Of a stretch of 43,513 bases of DNA, positions 33,081 to 41,712 are shown one piece after another. The notes beneath the pieces are model-generated. The model was not told the origin of the DNA, did no database searches, and saw only the letters and a list, made by a program, of their open reading frames with translations. The stretch is from NCBI GenBank assembly GCA_025362195.1, contig JANYHV010000018.1:1-43513 (forward strand), read 5' to 3'. The number at the start of each line of letters is the position of its first letter. The stretch's first letter is position 1. The translations under genes were made by a program, and so were the position numbers. This stretch comes from Fimbriiglobus sp. (GTDB lineage Bacteria > Planctomycetota > Planctomycetia > Gemmatales > Gemmataceae).

Positions 33081-33716
33081 TTAACGCGTGGCGATTTCGA
33101 TGATGAGTTGCTCGCGGATCTCACTGATGCGCGGGTCCACGTCCGACCGGGACGGCATGCGGATCAGCACGCCTTCCGGCTCCTCGGCGCTGATGATCGA
33201 CAAGAAGTCCGGCACTTGCGGGGGCATTTCTTGCAGCGAAATCTTGGCGAGTTGCGTCGAGCGGGCGCGGGTCTTGACTTTGACCTTGTCGCCCGGCTTG
33301 AGCAACATGCTCGGGATGTCGCACTTCTTGCCGTTCACTTCGACGTGGCCGTGGCAGACCATCTGGCGGGCCATGTTCCGCGACTTGGCGAAGCCGAGGC
33401 GGGTGATGACGTTGTCGAGCCGGCGTTCGAGGATCGACAACAGGGTTTCGCCGGTGTTCGACGGCGACCGCGTGGCGAGGTCGAAGTAGCGGCGGAACTG
33501 GGCTTCGAGCACGCCGTAGAACCACTTCAGGCGCTGCTTTTCGCGGAGGCGCAGGCCGTATTCGGACTGCTTCGAGCGGCGCAGGCCGTGCATACCGGGC
33601 GGCGGGGCTTCGCGGTCGATCGGGCACTTCGGCGAGAAGCACCGCGAACCCTTGAGGAACAATTTCATCTGCTCGCGGCGGCACCGCTTGCAGACCGAGT
33701 CGAGGAACCTGGCCAT
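33081..33716 (-). CDS. rpsD: Ribosomal protein S4
   Basis: A 211-residue primary 16S rRNA-binding protein, one of the first to assemble on the small subunit. The N-terminus has four cysteines (Cys9, Cys12, Cys26, Cys31) arranged as in the zinc-binding S4 type. The S4 RNA-binding domain is at about 100-165 ([35 protein letters not shown]). It is preceded by a 192-bp leader with three hairpins, longer than the other gaps in this cluster. Confidence 0.97.
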   Translation of the reverse strand: MARFLDSVCKRCRREQMKLFLKGSRCFSPKCPIDREAPPPGMHGLRRSKQSEYGLRLREKQRLKWFYGVLEAQFRRYFDLATRSPSNTGETLLSILERRLDNVITRLGFAKSRNMARQMVCHGHVEVNGKKCDIPSMLLKPGDKVKVKTRARSTQLAKISLQEMPPQVPDFLSIISAEEPEGVLIRMPSRSDVDPRISEIREQLIIEIATR

Positions 33717-33908
33717 TGCAAACCTCAGCGGGAACAGTCAGTGCTTTGAATCAGGGGTCAGCGTCGTCGAGCGTCACAAGAAACGACGCACGGAACGACA
33801 AATGGCGAGCCGAACCCCTGGGTCGGTTCTCGCCGGTACCAGAAACGAAATCGTACCGGTCGCCACACTGACACGGACGCCGGTACGCGATTCGCCTGGA
33901 CGAACGGA
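33717..33908 (-). promoter_or_regulatory. Structured leader between rpsK and rpsD
   Basis: Three short stems can form: GCGTCGT/ACGACGC (33761-33789), GGCGAG...CTCGCC (33804-33834) and CCGGTAC/GTACCGG (33833-33859). S4 is known to repress its own synthesis through a structured mRNA leader in several bacteria, so this could be its target or an internal promoter region. That is inference. Confidence 0.35.
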
Positions 33909-34289
33909 CTAGACGCGGCGCTTTTTGGGCGGGCGGCAGCCGTTGTGCGGGAGGGGTGTCACGTCTTCGATCGACTTGACGTTCATGCCCGAGGCTTGGA
34001 GGGCGGTGATGGCCGATTCGCGGCCGGCCCCCGGCCCTTTGACGCGGACTTCGACCTCGCGGAGGCCGAACTTCGCGGCCTTGCCGGCGCACTCTTCGGC
34101 GGCCCGCTGGGCGGCGAAGGGGGTCGATTTACGACTGCCCTTGAAGCCCACGGCCCCGCCGGACACCGAGCACAGCGTGTCGCCGTTGGTGTCCGTGATG
34201 GTCACGATGGTGTTATTGAACGTCGATTGCACGTGGGCCACGCCCCGGCTCACGTTGCGACGTTGTTTCTTCTTCTTCGACTTTGCCAT
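33909..34289 (-). CDS. rpsK: Ribosomal protein S11
   Basis: A 126-residue small-subunit platform protein. A Lys-rich start ([13 protein letters not shown]) is followed by [40 protein letters not shown] and the conserved end [20 protein letters not shown]. Length and sequence are typical. Confidence 0.97.
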   Translation of the reverse strand: MAKSKKKKQRRNVSRGVAHVQSTFNNTIVTITDTNGDTLCSVSGGAVGFKGSRKSTPFAAQRAAEECAGKAAKFGLREVEVRVKGPGAGRESAITALQASGMNVKSIEDVTPLPHNGCRPPKKRRV

Positions 34290-34351
34290 AGTCTTGCGGT
34301 TCTCAGCAATGAGCTGGTGCTAACAGGAAAGAAAGAGTCGCCCGCCGTCCG

Positions 34352-34732
34352 TTACTTGTCCTTGACGCCCTTCTTACCGGCGACCGTCTTGCGCGGACCC
34401 TTGCGGGTGCGGGCGTTCGTCTTGGAGCGCTGGCCCCGGCACGGCAAGTTCTTGCGGTGGCGGTCGCCGCGGTACGACTTGATTTCCTTGAGCCGGGCGA
34501 TGTTGGCCCCGTCGAAGCGGCGCAGGGCACCCTCGACGAGGTAGTCGCGGTCGATGATGACGGCGAGCTTGGCCACGTCGTCGTCCGTCAACTCGCTGGC
34601 GCGGCGCTGCGGGTCGAGGCCGACCTTCTCGCAGAGTTCGAGCGACGTGGTCGGCCCGATCCCCTTGAGGTACCGGAGGGAAATGTGGGTCGGCTTGTTC
34701 GGCGGGATGTCAACGCCTTGGATCCGGGGCAT
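34352..34732 (-). CDS. rpsM: Ribosomal protein S13
   Basis: A 126-residue small-subunit head protein. MPRIQGVDIPPNKPTHISLR opens the family, and the end carries SYRGDRHRKNLPCRGQRSKT and NARTRKGPRKTV, the tail that reaches the tRNA sites. It starts 12 bp after rpmJ, so the two are co-transcribed. Confidence 0.97.
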   Translation of the reverse strand: MPRIQGVDIPPNKPTHISLRYLKGIGPTTSLELCEKVGLDPQRRASELTDDDVAKLAVIIDRDYLVEGALRRFDGANIARLKEIKSYRGDRHRKNLPCRGQRSKTNARTRKGPRKTVAGKKGVKDK

Positions 34733-34744
34733 CGGGGAGCTTCC

Positions 34745-34858
34745 TTAACCTTGGCGTTGCTTGTGGCGGGGATCGACGCAGATGACCCGGACGACGCCGT
34801 GCCGCTTGATCATTTTGCACTTGTCGCACATGACTTTGACGCTGCTGCGGACCTTCAT
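34745..34858 (-). CDS. rpmJ: Ribosomal protein L36
   Basis: A 37-residue protein: it begins [20 protein letters not shown] and ends DPRHKQRQG. Cys11, Cys14, Cys27 and His32 are the zinc ligands of the C+ form. The start follows TGAGGT at proper spacing. It is the first gene of this cluster; the spc-operon genes that usually precede it (secY, adk, map, infA) are missing, since the upstream neighbour is divergent. Confidence 0.95.
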   Translation of the reverse strand: MKVRSSVKVMCDKCKMIKRHGVVRVICVDPRHKQRQG

Positions 34859-35313
34859 GACACCGACCTCACGTTCGCTTCGCCCAGTTCAGCCCATAAA
34901 CCATCAAATTATCACGCCCCCGAAGGCCCACAAGGCGAACCGGCGCGGAAAATCCCGCGGCCCCGGTCGGACTGACCGGCGCGATTACGGGCCTTTGTGA
35001 GGAATACTCATTCTAGCAACATCTCGCACGATCAGTCTCGCAGGCTTAACTCTCAAGATTCACTGCAGTGTTCTGCAATTCTCCTAAACTGTGCATTCTT
35101 CGCAAGTAAGGACGACGCACCGGCCGGATTTCAGGCGGTACGCTATTGTGACCGTCCACATAATCCCCGGGCGAAAGCGTGCGGAATTAGCCAATTACGC
35201 CGGATTTGCCGGGTTTATGGTTGAGGGGCCGGGCGGATCGGTCTAGAAAGGGTGCTTCCCGGCCGTCGTCCTGGCCGGGAAGCACACCTTGTTCCGCATC
35301 CAGGAGATGACTG
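34859..35313. promoter_or_regulatory. Divergent control region, ribosomal cluster and secreted protein
   Basis: 455 bp, AT-richer than the genes on both sides. On the minus strand TTGTGG (34928-34933) and TAATTT (34906-34911) are 16 bp apart and could be the promoter of the rpmJ cluster. At 35251-35286 a strong hairpin (GGTGCTTCCCGGCC pairing with GGCCGGGAAGCAC) would lie in the 5' leader of the rightward gene. No gene is supported in the gap. Confidence 0.45.
35251..35286 (+). promoter_or_regulatory. 5' leader hairpin of the 35314 gene
   Basis: A 13-bp near-perfect stem, with arms 35251-35264 and 35273-35285 and an 8-nt loop, about 28 bp before the start codon. The sequence after it has no T-run. 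It could stabilise the mRNA or be a regulator site. Confidence 0.5.
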
Positions 35314-35895
35314 ATGGGTTCGATTTCGATGGCCTTGTGCGCCGCCGGGTTCTTGGCCGCTGCCCCCGTGCCGAGTCTGGTGCCGACCTTCGCCCCGACT
35401 TACGGCAAGGCCCTGCTGCTCGCCCAGGAGCAGAAGAAGCCGGTCGCGGTGTTCATCGGCCAGGGGGCCGAGGGGTTCGACAAGCTCGTGACCGACGGCG
35501 GCCTGACCGTAGACGCGGCCCGGGCGCTCAAGGCCGAGTACGTCTGCCTGTACGTGGACGCGACGACCGAAGCGGGTAAGGACCTGGCCGGGTCGTTCCA
35601 GATGACCGAAGGGGTCATCCTCAGCGACCGCAGTGGCGGCCTGCAGGCCCTCCGGCACGAGGGCGCGATCTCGCCCGTCGTGCTGAACAGCTACGCCGTG
35701 ACGTACTCGCAGCCGGCGCTGGCCGTGACGCAGACGAGCTACTCGGGCCGCACGTCGCTCTTCGGGGCGACGGACAACCGGCCGGTGATGAACGCCGTGG
35801 TCAACGTCCGGGACACCGTGTTCCCGAACGCCCCCGGCTACCTCTTCCCGGCCCGCAGTAGTTGCCCGAACGGCCGCTGCCCGAACGCCCGGTAA
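35314..35895 (+). CDS. Exported thioredoxin-like protein of unknown function
   Basis: A 193-residue protein with a hydrophobic N-terminus (about 1-20, [14 protein letters not shown]) that may be a signal peptide. Residues about 28-120 have the alternating helix-strand layout of a thioredoxin-like fold: [20 protein letters not shown] at the beginning and [15 protein letters not shown] later, but no CxxC is present. The end is rich in Ser, Arg and Asn with [12 protein letters not shown]. It is likely not redox active. GGAGATGA precedes the ATG. A leader hairpin lies upstream. No firm family assignment. Confidence 0.65.
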   Translation: MGSISMALCAAGFLAAAPVPSLVPTFAPTYGKALLLAQEQKKPVAVFIGQGAEGFDKLVTDGGLTVDAARALKAEYVCLYVDATTEAGKDLAGSFQMTEGVILSDRSGGLQALRHEGAISPVVLNSYAVTYSQPALAVTQTSYSGRTSLFGATDNRPVMNAVVNVRDTVFPNAPGYLFPARSSCPNGRCPNAR

Positions 35896-36023
35896 CCCCG
35901 GCCTCCGCCAACCCGCCCCGACCGCCGGTTTCGGCCTGTGCCCCCGGCGGGCCGTGGAGTAGAACGGCACTGTACGGTATCCCACCGTCGGTGCCCTTCT
36001 CTCCCTGGTGCGTCGAGGTTTTC

Positions 36024-37898
36024 ATGTCTGCGATTCAAGAACTCGAGTCGGTCACGATTCGCTTCGCCGGCGACTCCGGCGACGGGATGCAACTCGCCGG
36101 GACGCAATTCACGAACACGTCCGCGATCCTCGGCAACGACATCGCCACCTTCCCGGACTTCCCCGCCGAGATCCGCGCCCCCGCCGGCACCTTACCCGGC
36201 GTCTCGGGCTTCCAGGTCCACTTCTCGTCCACCGACATTCACACGCCCGGCGACGTTGTCAACTGCCTCGTCGTCATGAACGCGGCGGCGCTCAAGACCA
36301 ACCTCCGCGACCTCGAACCCGGCGGGTTCTTGATCGTCAACTCCGAGTCGTTCGGCGTGTCGGACCTGGACAAGGCGAAGTACAAAATCTCCCCATTAGA
36401 GGACGGCTCGCTGGCCGGCTACCGCGTGGTGCGGGTGCCGATCACCAAGCTGACCCGCGAGTCGGTCGCCGAGTGCAAGCTCAGCCCGCGCGAGGCCGAC
36501 CGGTGCAAGAACTTCTTCGCCCTGGGCCTCGTTTACTGGATGTACGAGCGGCCGTTGGAAGTCACCATGAAGTGGGTCCGCGAGAAGTTCGCCACGAACC
36601 CGCAGTTCGTGGACGCCAACATCCGCGCCTTGAAGGCCGGGTACAACTACGGCGAGACGGTCGAACTCCTGCCGGTCCAGTACCGCGTCGCCAAGGCCAA
36701 GACCGCCCCGGGCACGTACCGCAAGATCACCGGCAACGACGCGCTCGCCATCGGCCTGGCCGCGGCGGCGAAGCTGGCGAACAAGACCCTCGTCTTCTCC
36801 GGCTACCCGATCACTCCGGCCAGTTCGGTGATGGAGGCGCTGGCCACCCCGGACATGCGGCGGTACGGCATCAAGGTGCTGCAAGCCGAGGACGAGATCG
36901 CCGCGTGCGGGATCGCCATCGGCGCGAGCTTCGCCGGGGCCATCGGCGTCACGGCCACCAGCGGGCCGGGCATCTGCCTCAAGGCCGAGGCGGTCAACCT
37001 GGCCGTCATGACCGAGTTGCCGCTGGTGATCCTTAACATCCAGCGCGGCGGCCCGAGCACCGGTTTGCCGACGAAGACCGAGCAGTCGGACCTGTTGCAA
37101 GTGCTGTTCGGCCGCAACGGCGAAAGCCCGGTCGCGGTCATCGCCCCGTGTACTCCCGGCGACTGCTACGAGATGGCCGTCGAAGCGGTCCGGCTCGCCA
37201 CGCAGTTCATGACCCCGGTCTACCTGCTGTCCGACGGCTACCTGGCCAACGGGTCCGAGCCGTGGAAGTTGCCCGACCTGGCGACGCAGAAGCCGATCGT
37301 GATTAACCACCCGACGGCGCACAATAGCGAGGGTTGGACCGGCGCGGGTCACGAGGTCGGCGAGGGGTCGGCGTCGCAGTACCTGCCGTACAAGCGGAAC
37401 GAGCACCTGGTCCGCCCGTGGGCCATCCCGGGCACGCCGGGGTTGGAGCACCGCATCGGCGGCATCGAGAAGCAGGACGTGACCGGCAACATCAACTACG
37501 AGCCGGCCAACCACGAGCACATGGTCCACACGCGGTGGAAGAAGGTCGAAGCGATCGCCAACGTCATCCCCGACCTGGCCGTGACCGGCGACCTCGACGC
37601 CGACCTGCTCGTCGTCGGCTGGGGCGGCACCTTCGGCAGCATCACGACGGCCGTCGAGCGCGCCCGCAAGCAGGGGATCAAGGTCGCCCAGGCCCACTTC
37701 CGCTACCTCAACCCGATGCCCAAGAACACCGCCGAAGTGTTGAAGAAGTACCCCAAGATCCTCGTCCCCGAGCTAAACTCCGGCCAGTTGTGCTGGCTCC
37801 TGCGGGCGAAGTACCTCGCGCCGGCCGAAGGGTTGAACAAGATCCAGGGCAAGCCGTTCCTCGTCAGCGAGATCCTGTCGGCGATCGAAAAGCAGTAA
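36024..37898 (+). CDS. korA: 2-oxoacid:ferredoxin oxidoreductase, fused gamma-alpha subunit
   Basis: A 624-residue subunit of the ThDP enzyme that turns a 2-oxoacid (probably 2-oxoglutarate) plus CoA into acyl-CoA, CO2 and reduced ferredoxin. Residues about 10-190 are the gamma domain ([20 protein letters not shown]), and residues about 215-624 the alpha part ([35 protein letters not shown]). Gamma-alpha fusion is normal for the KorAB class. The ATG at 36024 gives the family N-terminus; a longer open frame upstream is not conserved-looking. Its partner korB follows, but 687 bp away because an IVS-type element lies between. Substrate (2-oxoglutarate against pyruvate) is inferred from overall similarity. 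Confidence 0.93.
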   Translation: MSAIQELESVTIRFAGDSGDGMQLAGTQFTNTSAILGNDIATFPDFPAEIRAPAGTLPGVSGFQVHFSSTDIHTPGDVVNCLVVMNAAALKTNLRDLEPGGFLIVNSESFGVSDLDKAKYKISPLEDGSLAGYRVVRVPITKLTRESVAECKLSPREADRCKNFFALGLVYWMYERPLEVTMKWVREKFATNPQFVDANIRALKAGYNYGETVELLPVQYRVAKAKTAPGTYRKITGNDALAIGLAAAAKLANKTLVFSGYPITPASSVMEALATPDMRRYGIKVLQAEDEIAACGIAIGASFAGAIGVTATSGPGICLKAEAVNLAVMTELPLVILNIQRGGPSTGLPTKTEQSDLLQVLFGRNGESPVAVIAPCTPGDCYEMAVEAVRLATQFMTPVYLLSDGYLANGSEPWKLPDLATQKPIVINHPTAHNSEGWTGAGHEVGEGSASQYLPYKRNEHLVRPWAIPGTPGLEHRIGGIEKQDVTGNINYEPANHEHMVHTRWKKVEAIANVIPDLAVTGDLDADLLVVGWGGTFGSITTAVERARKQGIKVAQAHFRYLNPMPKNTAEVLKKYPKILVPELNSGQLCWLLRAKYLAPAEGLNKIQGKPFLVSEILSAIEKQ

Positions 37899-37899
37899 A

Positions 37900-38571
37900 A
37901 ATCGGGTGTCGGGTGTCGGGTTTGGGGTGTCGCAGAAGTTTCGGGTCGTCTTGGACTGTGTCCCTCGACGATTCGTGGGTTCGGTTTGATCGGCGGGGCT
38001 TGTTGCGGAGAGGTTTGGAGGTGCCGACGTGCCACTGCAAACTTACCGCGACCTGGACGTGTGGCAGGCGGGGATCGAGTTGGTCGAGAAGGTGTACTTC
38101 TTGGCCAAGTCGCTACCGGACGACGAGAGGTACGGCATGACGAGCCAACTCCGGCGGGCGGTGATTTCGATCCCGCTAAACATCGCCGAAGGTTACGGCC
38201 GCAGCCACCGCGGCGACTACCTCCGCTGCTTGTCCTTTTCTCAAGGCTCCTTGAAGGAAGTCGAGACCCTCTTGATCATCATCGGCCGCCTCAAGTGTGC
38301 CGAGCGATTCGCGCTGCAACCTTGCTGGGAACTGTGCCAACGAATCGGCAAAATGCTCACCCGCTTGATGCAATCCCTGTCCGGAACGACACGCCCCCCG
38401 ACACCCACCCCCTACAAGAAGCCCAATGAACAAAACCACTGAATCGACTCAGTAACACACAAAGAATCCTTATCGATCCCGCCGTCGATTCGAATCCGAT
38501 CAAGAGACACAACGAACAAAACCAATCGTCCGATTCTGCGACACCCCATACCCGACACCCGACACCCGATT
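37900..38571. mobile_element. Inverted-repeat element carrying an IVS-type four-helix-bundle gene
   Basis: A 672-bp unit between korA and korB. The left end (37900-37937) reads AAT then CGGGTGT, CGGGTGT, CGGGTTT, GGGGTGT, CGCAGAA; the right end (38534-38571) is its inverse with one 7-mer changed. Inside each, at matching distance (22-23 bp), lies a second inverted pair: CTGTGTCCCTCGACGATTCG at 37956-37975 and its near-inverse CGAATCCGATCAAGAGACAC from 38491. So the ends match over about 75 bp. It carries one gene. Absence of a transposase is notable; no clear target duplication is seen. Calling it mobile is inference from structure and from its position splitting a two-subunit enzyme operon. 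Confidence 0.75.
38029..38442 (+). CDS. Four-helix-bundle protein of the 23S rRNA intervening-sequence family
   Basis: A 137-residue helical protein of the PF05635/TIGR02436 type. DLDVWQAGIELVEKVYFLAK, YGMTSQLRRAVISIPLNIAEG, YGRSHRGDYLRCLSFSQGSL and KEVETLLIIIGRL are the four helices in order. Relatives are encoded in intervening sequences within 23S rRNA genes and, as bAvd, in diversity-generating retroelements, where they bind nucleic acid or reverse transcriptase. Neither a 23S rRNA gene nor a reverse transcriptase is here. The GTG start at 38029 has GGAGG upstream. The last 25 residues are Pro/Thr-rich and non-conserved. It is flanked by the inverted heptad arrays. Confidence 0.88.
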   Translation: MPLQTYRDLDVWQAGIELVEKVYFLAKSLPDDERYGMTSQLRRAVISIPLNIAEGYGRSHRGDYLRCLSFSQGSLKEVETLLIIIGRLKCAERFALQPCWELCQRIGKMLTRLMQSLSGTTRPPTPTPYKKPNEQNH

Positions 38572-38585
38572 CCGCTAAGGAAACA

Positions 38586-39602
38586 ATGTCCACCACACTA
38601 AGCCTCCCCACCCTGACCACCAAAGACCTCACCACCGACCAGGACGTGCGGTGGTGCCCCGGGTGCGGGGACTACTCCATCCTCGCGCAGATGAAGAAGG
38701 CCCTGCTCGGGGTCGGCGTGCCGCGCGAGAAGATGGTGTTCGTCTCGGGGATCGGCTGCTCGTCCCGCTTCCCCTACTACATGAACACCTACGGCTTCCA
38801 CACCATCCACGGCCGCGCGCCCACGTTCGCCACCGGGGTTAAGCTCGCCAACCCGGACTTGCAGGTCTGGATGGTCACCGGCGACGGCGACGGCTTCTCC
38901 ATCGGCGGCAACCACACGATGCACCTGTTGCGCCGCAACGTGGACATCAAGGTCTTGCTCTTCAATAACGAGATCTACGGGTTGACGAAGGGCCAGTACT
39001 CGCCGACGAGCCGGACCGGGACCAAGTCGAAGACCAGCGTCACCGGGTCGATCGAGTCGCCGATCCGCCCGTTGACGTTGGCCCTCGCGGCCGAGGCGAC
39101 CTTCGTCGCGCGGACCATCGACATCGACATCCACAACCTCGTCGCCATCCTGCAGCGGGCGGCGGCGCACAAGGGGACCGCGTTCGTCGAGATTTATCAG
39201 AACTGCAAGATCTTCAACGACGACGTGTGGGCCTACGCGACCGACCGGACCATGAAGTCCGAGAACTTGCTGTACCTCGAACACGGCAAGCCGATGGTCT
39301 TCGGCAAGAACCGCGACAAGGGCATCCGGCTGATCGGCCTGAAGCCCGAAGTCGTGGTCATCGGTAAGGACTGCGCCCTCGACGACCTGCTCGTCCACGA
39401 CGAGACCGACGCCGTTGCCGCGTCCCTGTTGAGCCGCATGAGCAACCCCGAGTTCCCCGAGCCGGTCGGCGTCGTTTACGCGGTCCGCAAGCCGACCTAC
39501 GAGGAGTTGGTGCAACAGCAGATCGACGCCTCGCTGGCCAAGAAAGGCCCCGGCAAGCTGGCCGACCTGTTCGAGTCCGAAGACCTGTGGACCGTCGAGT
39601 AA
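38586..39602 (+). CDS. korB: 2-oxoacid:ferredoxin oxidoreductase, beta subunit
   Basis: A 338-residue catalytic subunit that holds ThDP and an iron-sulfur cluster. RWCPGCGDYSIL (Cys24, Cys27), GIGCSSRFPYYM (Cys58) and a later QNCKIF cysteine are candidate cluster ligands. MVTGDGDGFSIGGNH and LLFNNEIYGLTKGQYSPTS form the ThDP-Mg motif. It pairs with korA; AAGGAA before the ATG lies just outside the right end of the IVS element, so translation should be intact. Transcription must pass through the element's palindromic ends. Confidence 0.94.
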   Translation: MSTTLSLPTLTTKDLTTDQDVRWCPGCGDYSILAQMKKALLGVGVPREKMVFVSGIGCSSRFPYYMNTYGFHTIHGRAPTFATGVKLANPDLQVWMVTGDGDGFSIGGNHTMHLLRRNVDIKVLLFNNEIYGLTKGQYSPTSRTGTKSKTSVTGSIESPIRPLTLALAAEATFVARTIDIDIHNLVAILQRAAAHKGTAFVEIYQNCKIFNDDVWAYATDRTMKSENLLYLEHGKPMVFGKNRDKGIRLIGLKPEVVVIGKDCALDDLLVHDETDAVAASLLSRMSNPEFPEPVGVVYAVRKPTYEELVQQQIDASLAKKGPGKLADLFESEDLWTVE

Positions 39603-39655
39603 ACCCCGCCGGTGGTGGCAAAATTCCCGACGCGAACCGGACCCGGAGCCTGCCG

Positions 39656-40690
39656 ATGCCGATCCCCACGGTTTGCCCTTCTTGCGGCGCACGGCTGGCC
39701 GCCGCCGACGGCGTCGCAGGCCGACCCGTGTCGTGCCCCGAGTGCCGAACGCCCCTCGCGGCCGACCCGCCCGACGACGGCGGCTTCGAGGTGATCGACT
39801 CGCCACCGCCCGTGCGTGCCCGGGCCAAAGTGATCGCGGTCAGACCGGCCGACTCCGCTCGCCCGGCGTCCGTCAAGAAACCAACCCGCCACCGGGACGA
39901 GGAGGACGACGACCGCCCGCGGTCCAGGGCCAAGTCGGCGAAGTCGGCGAAGATCGGCAAGAAGCCGCTCCTGATTGCCGGCGGGGTGGTCGTGCTCTTC
40001 GGCCTGCTCGCGGCGTGCGGCGGCGGCTACTGGGCGTTCGGCGAGTCGATCCTGCACCCCGCCCCCTCGGGCTGGACGACGGTTTCGGACTCAGAGGGCC
40101 GCTACCGCATTTTCATGCCTGGCAAGGCGTACAGTCACGAGGAGACGTACCGAACCAGCGACTCGCCGATCCGGACTTCGATCAAGCCCACTAACCCCGG
40201 TCATTATTGCCGTAGTCAAGGGATCACCTTCCACGTCCAAAGTTGGCCGCTGCTTGCTGGGTTGTCTCCACCGACAACGCCGGAGGAGCTACATAAAATG
40301 TGTGTTAGCTCGACTGGAATTGGAAGGAATCGTGAAACGCTGGTCGCCGTGCAAATTTCCGGTCGCCCGGGAGCGGAGTTGCGAACGTACACGAATCCTA
40401 ACTGGATGGCCGACACCCCCCCGTTCATCGTCCCAGTTCCGGACTCGTTCCCGCCCCCCGAGAAGCAACGCTTAGAAGCGGCAAATCGCAAGAAGTTGGA
40501 AGACCACGCGGCTGGGCAGGCCAAGCGGGACCGAGACAATCAGTTGGCTCGTCGATTGTCGGGCCAACACACGGTCTGTTATATCGTTGCCTCGGAACAC
40601 CGCTTGTACGTCATCGACGCCACTACTGTGAGTGAGTACCCCGAAGAAGGCCTACTCAAGATCCTCCGCGACTCCTTCGTGATCCGATGA
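39656..40690 (+). CDS. Zinc-ribbon, single-pass membrane protein
   Basis: A 344-residue protein. Residues 1-35 form a zinc ribbon (Cys7, Cys10, Cys27, Cys30), residues 36-103 a charged disordered linker, about 104-128 a membrane segment (LLIAGGVVVLFGLLAACGGGYW), and 130-344 an outside domain that starts WTTVSDSEGRYRIFMPG. This N-in zinc ribbon plus membrane anchor layout is common in planctomycetes; function unknown. Codons become clearly less GC-rich in about the last 160 residues, hinting at a mosaic origin. Its end overlaps the next gene by ATGA. Confidence 0.75.
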   Translation: MPIPTVCPSCGARLAAADGVAGRPVSCPECRTPLAADPPDDGGFEVIDSPPPVRARAKVIAVRPADSARPASVKKPTRHRDEEDDDRPRSRAKSAKSAKIGKKPLLIAGGVVVLFGLLAACGGGYWAFGESILHPAPSGWTTVSDSEGRYRIFMPGKAYSHEETYRTSDSPIRTSIKPTNPGHYCRSQGITFHVQSWPLLAGLSPPTTPEELHKMCVSSTGIGRNRETLVAVQISGRPGAELRTYTNPNWMADTPPFIVPVPDSFPPPEKQRLEAANRKKLEDHAAGQAKRDRDNQLARRLSGQHTVCYIVASEHRLYVIDATTVSEYPEEGLLKILRDSFVIR

Positions 40691-41196
40691 TTTGCCCCGC
40701 CTGCTACGTCCCGAATACCCCCGGCGTGGACTTGTGCCGGCGGTGCGGGTCCGACCTGACGGCCGACGACCGGCCGACGCCGCACGACCGCGTCGAGCGC
40801 AGCCTGATGGCCGACGCCGTCAGCGTCCTCGACCCGCGGCCGGCCGTGACGGTGACCGCCGACCTGCCGCTGCGCGAGGTGATGCGCCGCATGATCGCGG
40901 CCGAAGTGGGGGCGGTGCTCGTCGTGGACGCGGCCGGCCTGCTCGTCGGCATCCTGACCGAGCGCGACTTCCTGACCCGCGTCGCCGGGTCCCCCGGGTT
41001 CGCCGACGGCCCCGTCCGGGACGTCATGACCCGCGACCCCGAGACGGTCGCGGCGACCGACCCGCTGATGTTCGCGCTGGGCAAAATGGCGACCGGCAAC
41101 TACCGGCACATCCCGATCGTGACCGCCGGCCGCCCCGTCGGCGTCCTGTCCGTCCGCGACGTGCTGCGGCACATCGTGTCGCAAGCCGGCGCGTGA
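40687..41196 (+). CDS. CBS-domain protein with N-terminal zinc ribbon
   Basis: A 169-residue soluble protein. Residues 1-22 contain CPAC and CRRCG (Cys3, Cys6, Cys17, Cys20), a zinc ribbon. Residues about 40-165 are a tandem CBS pair: VGAVLVVDAAGLLVGILTER with DFLTRV in the first, VRDVMTRDPETVAATDPL and HIPIVTAGRPVGVLSVRDVL in the second. CBS pairs sense adenine nucleotides and regulate partners. It is translationally coupled (ATGA) to the membrane zinc-ribbon protein, suggesting they work together. Confidence 0.88.
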   Translation: MICPACYVPNTPGVDLCRRCGSDLTADDRPTPHDRVERSLMADAVSVLDPRPAVTVTADLPLREVMRRMIAAEVGAVLVVDAAGLLVGILTERDFLTRVAGSPGFADGPVRDVMTRDPETVAATDPLMFALGKMATGNYRHIPIVTAGRPVGVLSVRDVLRHIVSQAGA

Positions 41197-41214
41197 GGGC
41201 GGCGTTTTCGTGCC

Positions 41215-41400
41215 TTAAATAATGGGCGCGACGGCGGACCGGGCGGCGAGTTCGCGGCCCAGGGGCGAAGTGGCGAATTCCGGGGACCGTGCGACCTGCG
41301 CGACAACGGACCGCACGGAGAGGGCCAGCAGAACGCTGGCGATTTGTCCGGCGGACGGTTTGAATCCGACGCCCGTGACTAGGCCGCGTGGACAGATTAC
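41215..41400 (-). pseudogene. Possible 3' remnant of an unknown gene
   Basis: Minus strand, ending A-P-I-I-stop at 41215. The stretch GFKPSAGQIASVLLALSVRS is plausible protein, but the upstream part runs straight into IS5-like sequence. It may be a gene truncated by that insertion; it could also be non-coding. Confidence 0.25.
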
Positions 41401-41443
41401 GGTTTTTTCCCCCGAGAAATTACGTAATCCCCGAGGGTTTACC

Positions 41444-41593
41444 ATGCGTCGCCACGAGATCTCGGACGCAGACTGGGACCGGGTTCGGGCGTTGCTCCCG
41501 CGCCGCCCCGGCCCCGCCGCCCTGGACCGGTTGTTCCTGAATGCCGTCCTCTGGGTCGCCAAGACCGGCGCGCCGTGGCGGGACCTGCCCGGC
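41444..41593 (+). pseudogene. IS5-family transposase, N-terminal fragment
   Basis: About 50 residues, MRRHEISDADWDRVRALLP through WVAKTGAPWRDLPG, match the start of IS5-type transposases (DUF4096-like domain). After G50 the similarity ends at CTTTGCACACCATAGC, where another repeat begins, so more than four fifths of the gene, including the DDE site, are missing. Confidence 0.8.
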
Positions 41594-41596
41594 TTT

Positions 41597-41655
41597 GCAC
41601 ACCATAGCCCCTTTATGAGAGCTATGGTGTGCAGCCGGGGCTTATGGTGTGCAGG
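41597..41655. repeat. GCTATGGTGTGCAG repeat cluster
   Basis: A palindrome, GCACACCATAGC/GCTATGGTGTGC (41597-41608, 41621-41632), is followed by a direct copy, GCTTATGGTGTGCAGGCAGCC (from 41640). A fourth copy, CTTATGATGTGCAGGCCGCC, lies at 43491-43510 at the window edge. They border the truncated transposase and the region carrying IS630, and may be the ends of a larger mobile unit. Confidence 0.6.
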
Positions 41656-41673
41656 CAGCCGATTTACAGAGGC

Positions 41674-41712
41674 CAAGCCCGCGGGAGGGTTAAGTTCTTC
41701 CCCGCGGGCTTG
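41674..41712. terminator. Hairpin at the end of the dCTP-deaminase-like gene
   Basis: A 12-bp perfect stem, CAAGCCCGCGGG/CCCGCGGGCTTG, with a 15-nt loop. It overlaps the stop codon of the minus-strand gene ending at 41690. A TTGTTTG run follows on the plus side. Confidence 0.6.

Noticed and set aside
38483-38500. tRNA T-loop-like string GATTCGAATCCG
   Set aside because: The flanking bases do not form a T stem, and no acceptor, D or anticodon arm can be found upstream.
37900-38571. Diversity-generating retroelement
   Set aside because: The four-helix-bundle protein resembles bAvd, but there is no reverse transcriptase, template repeat or variable target gene nearby.
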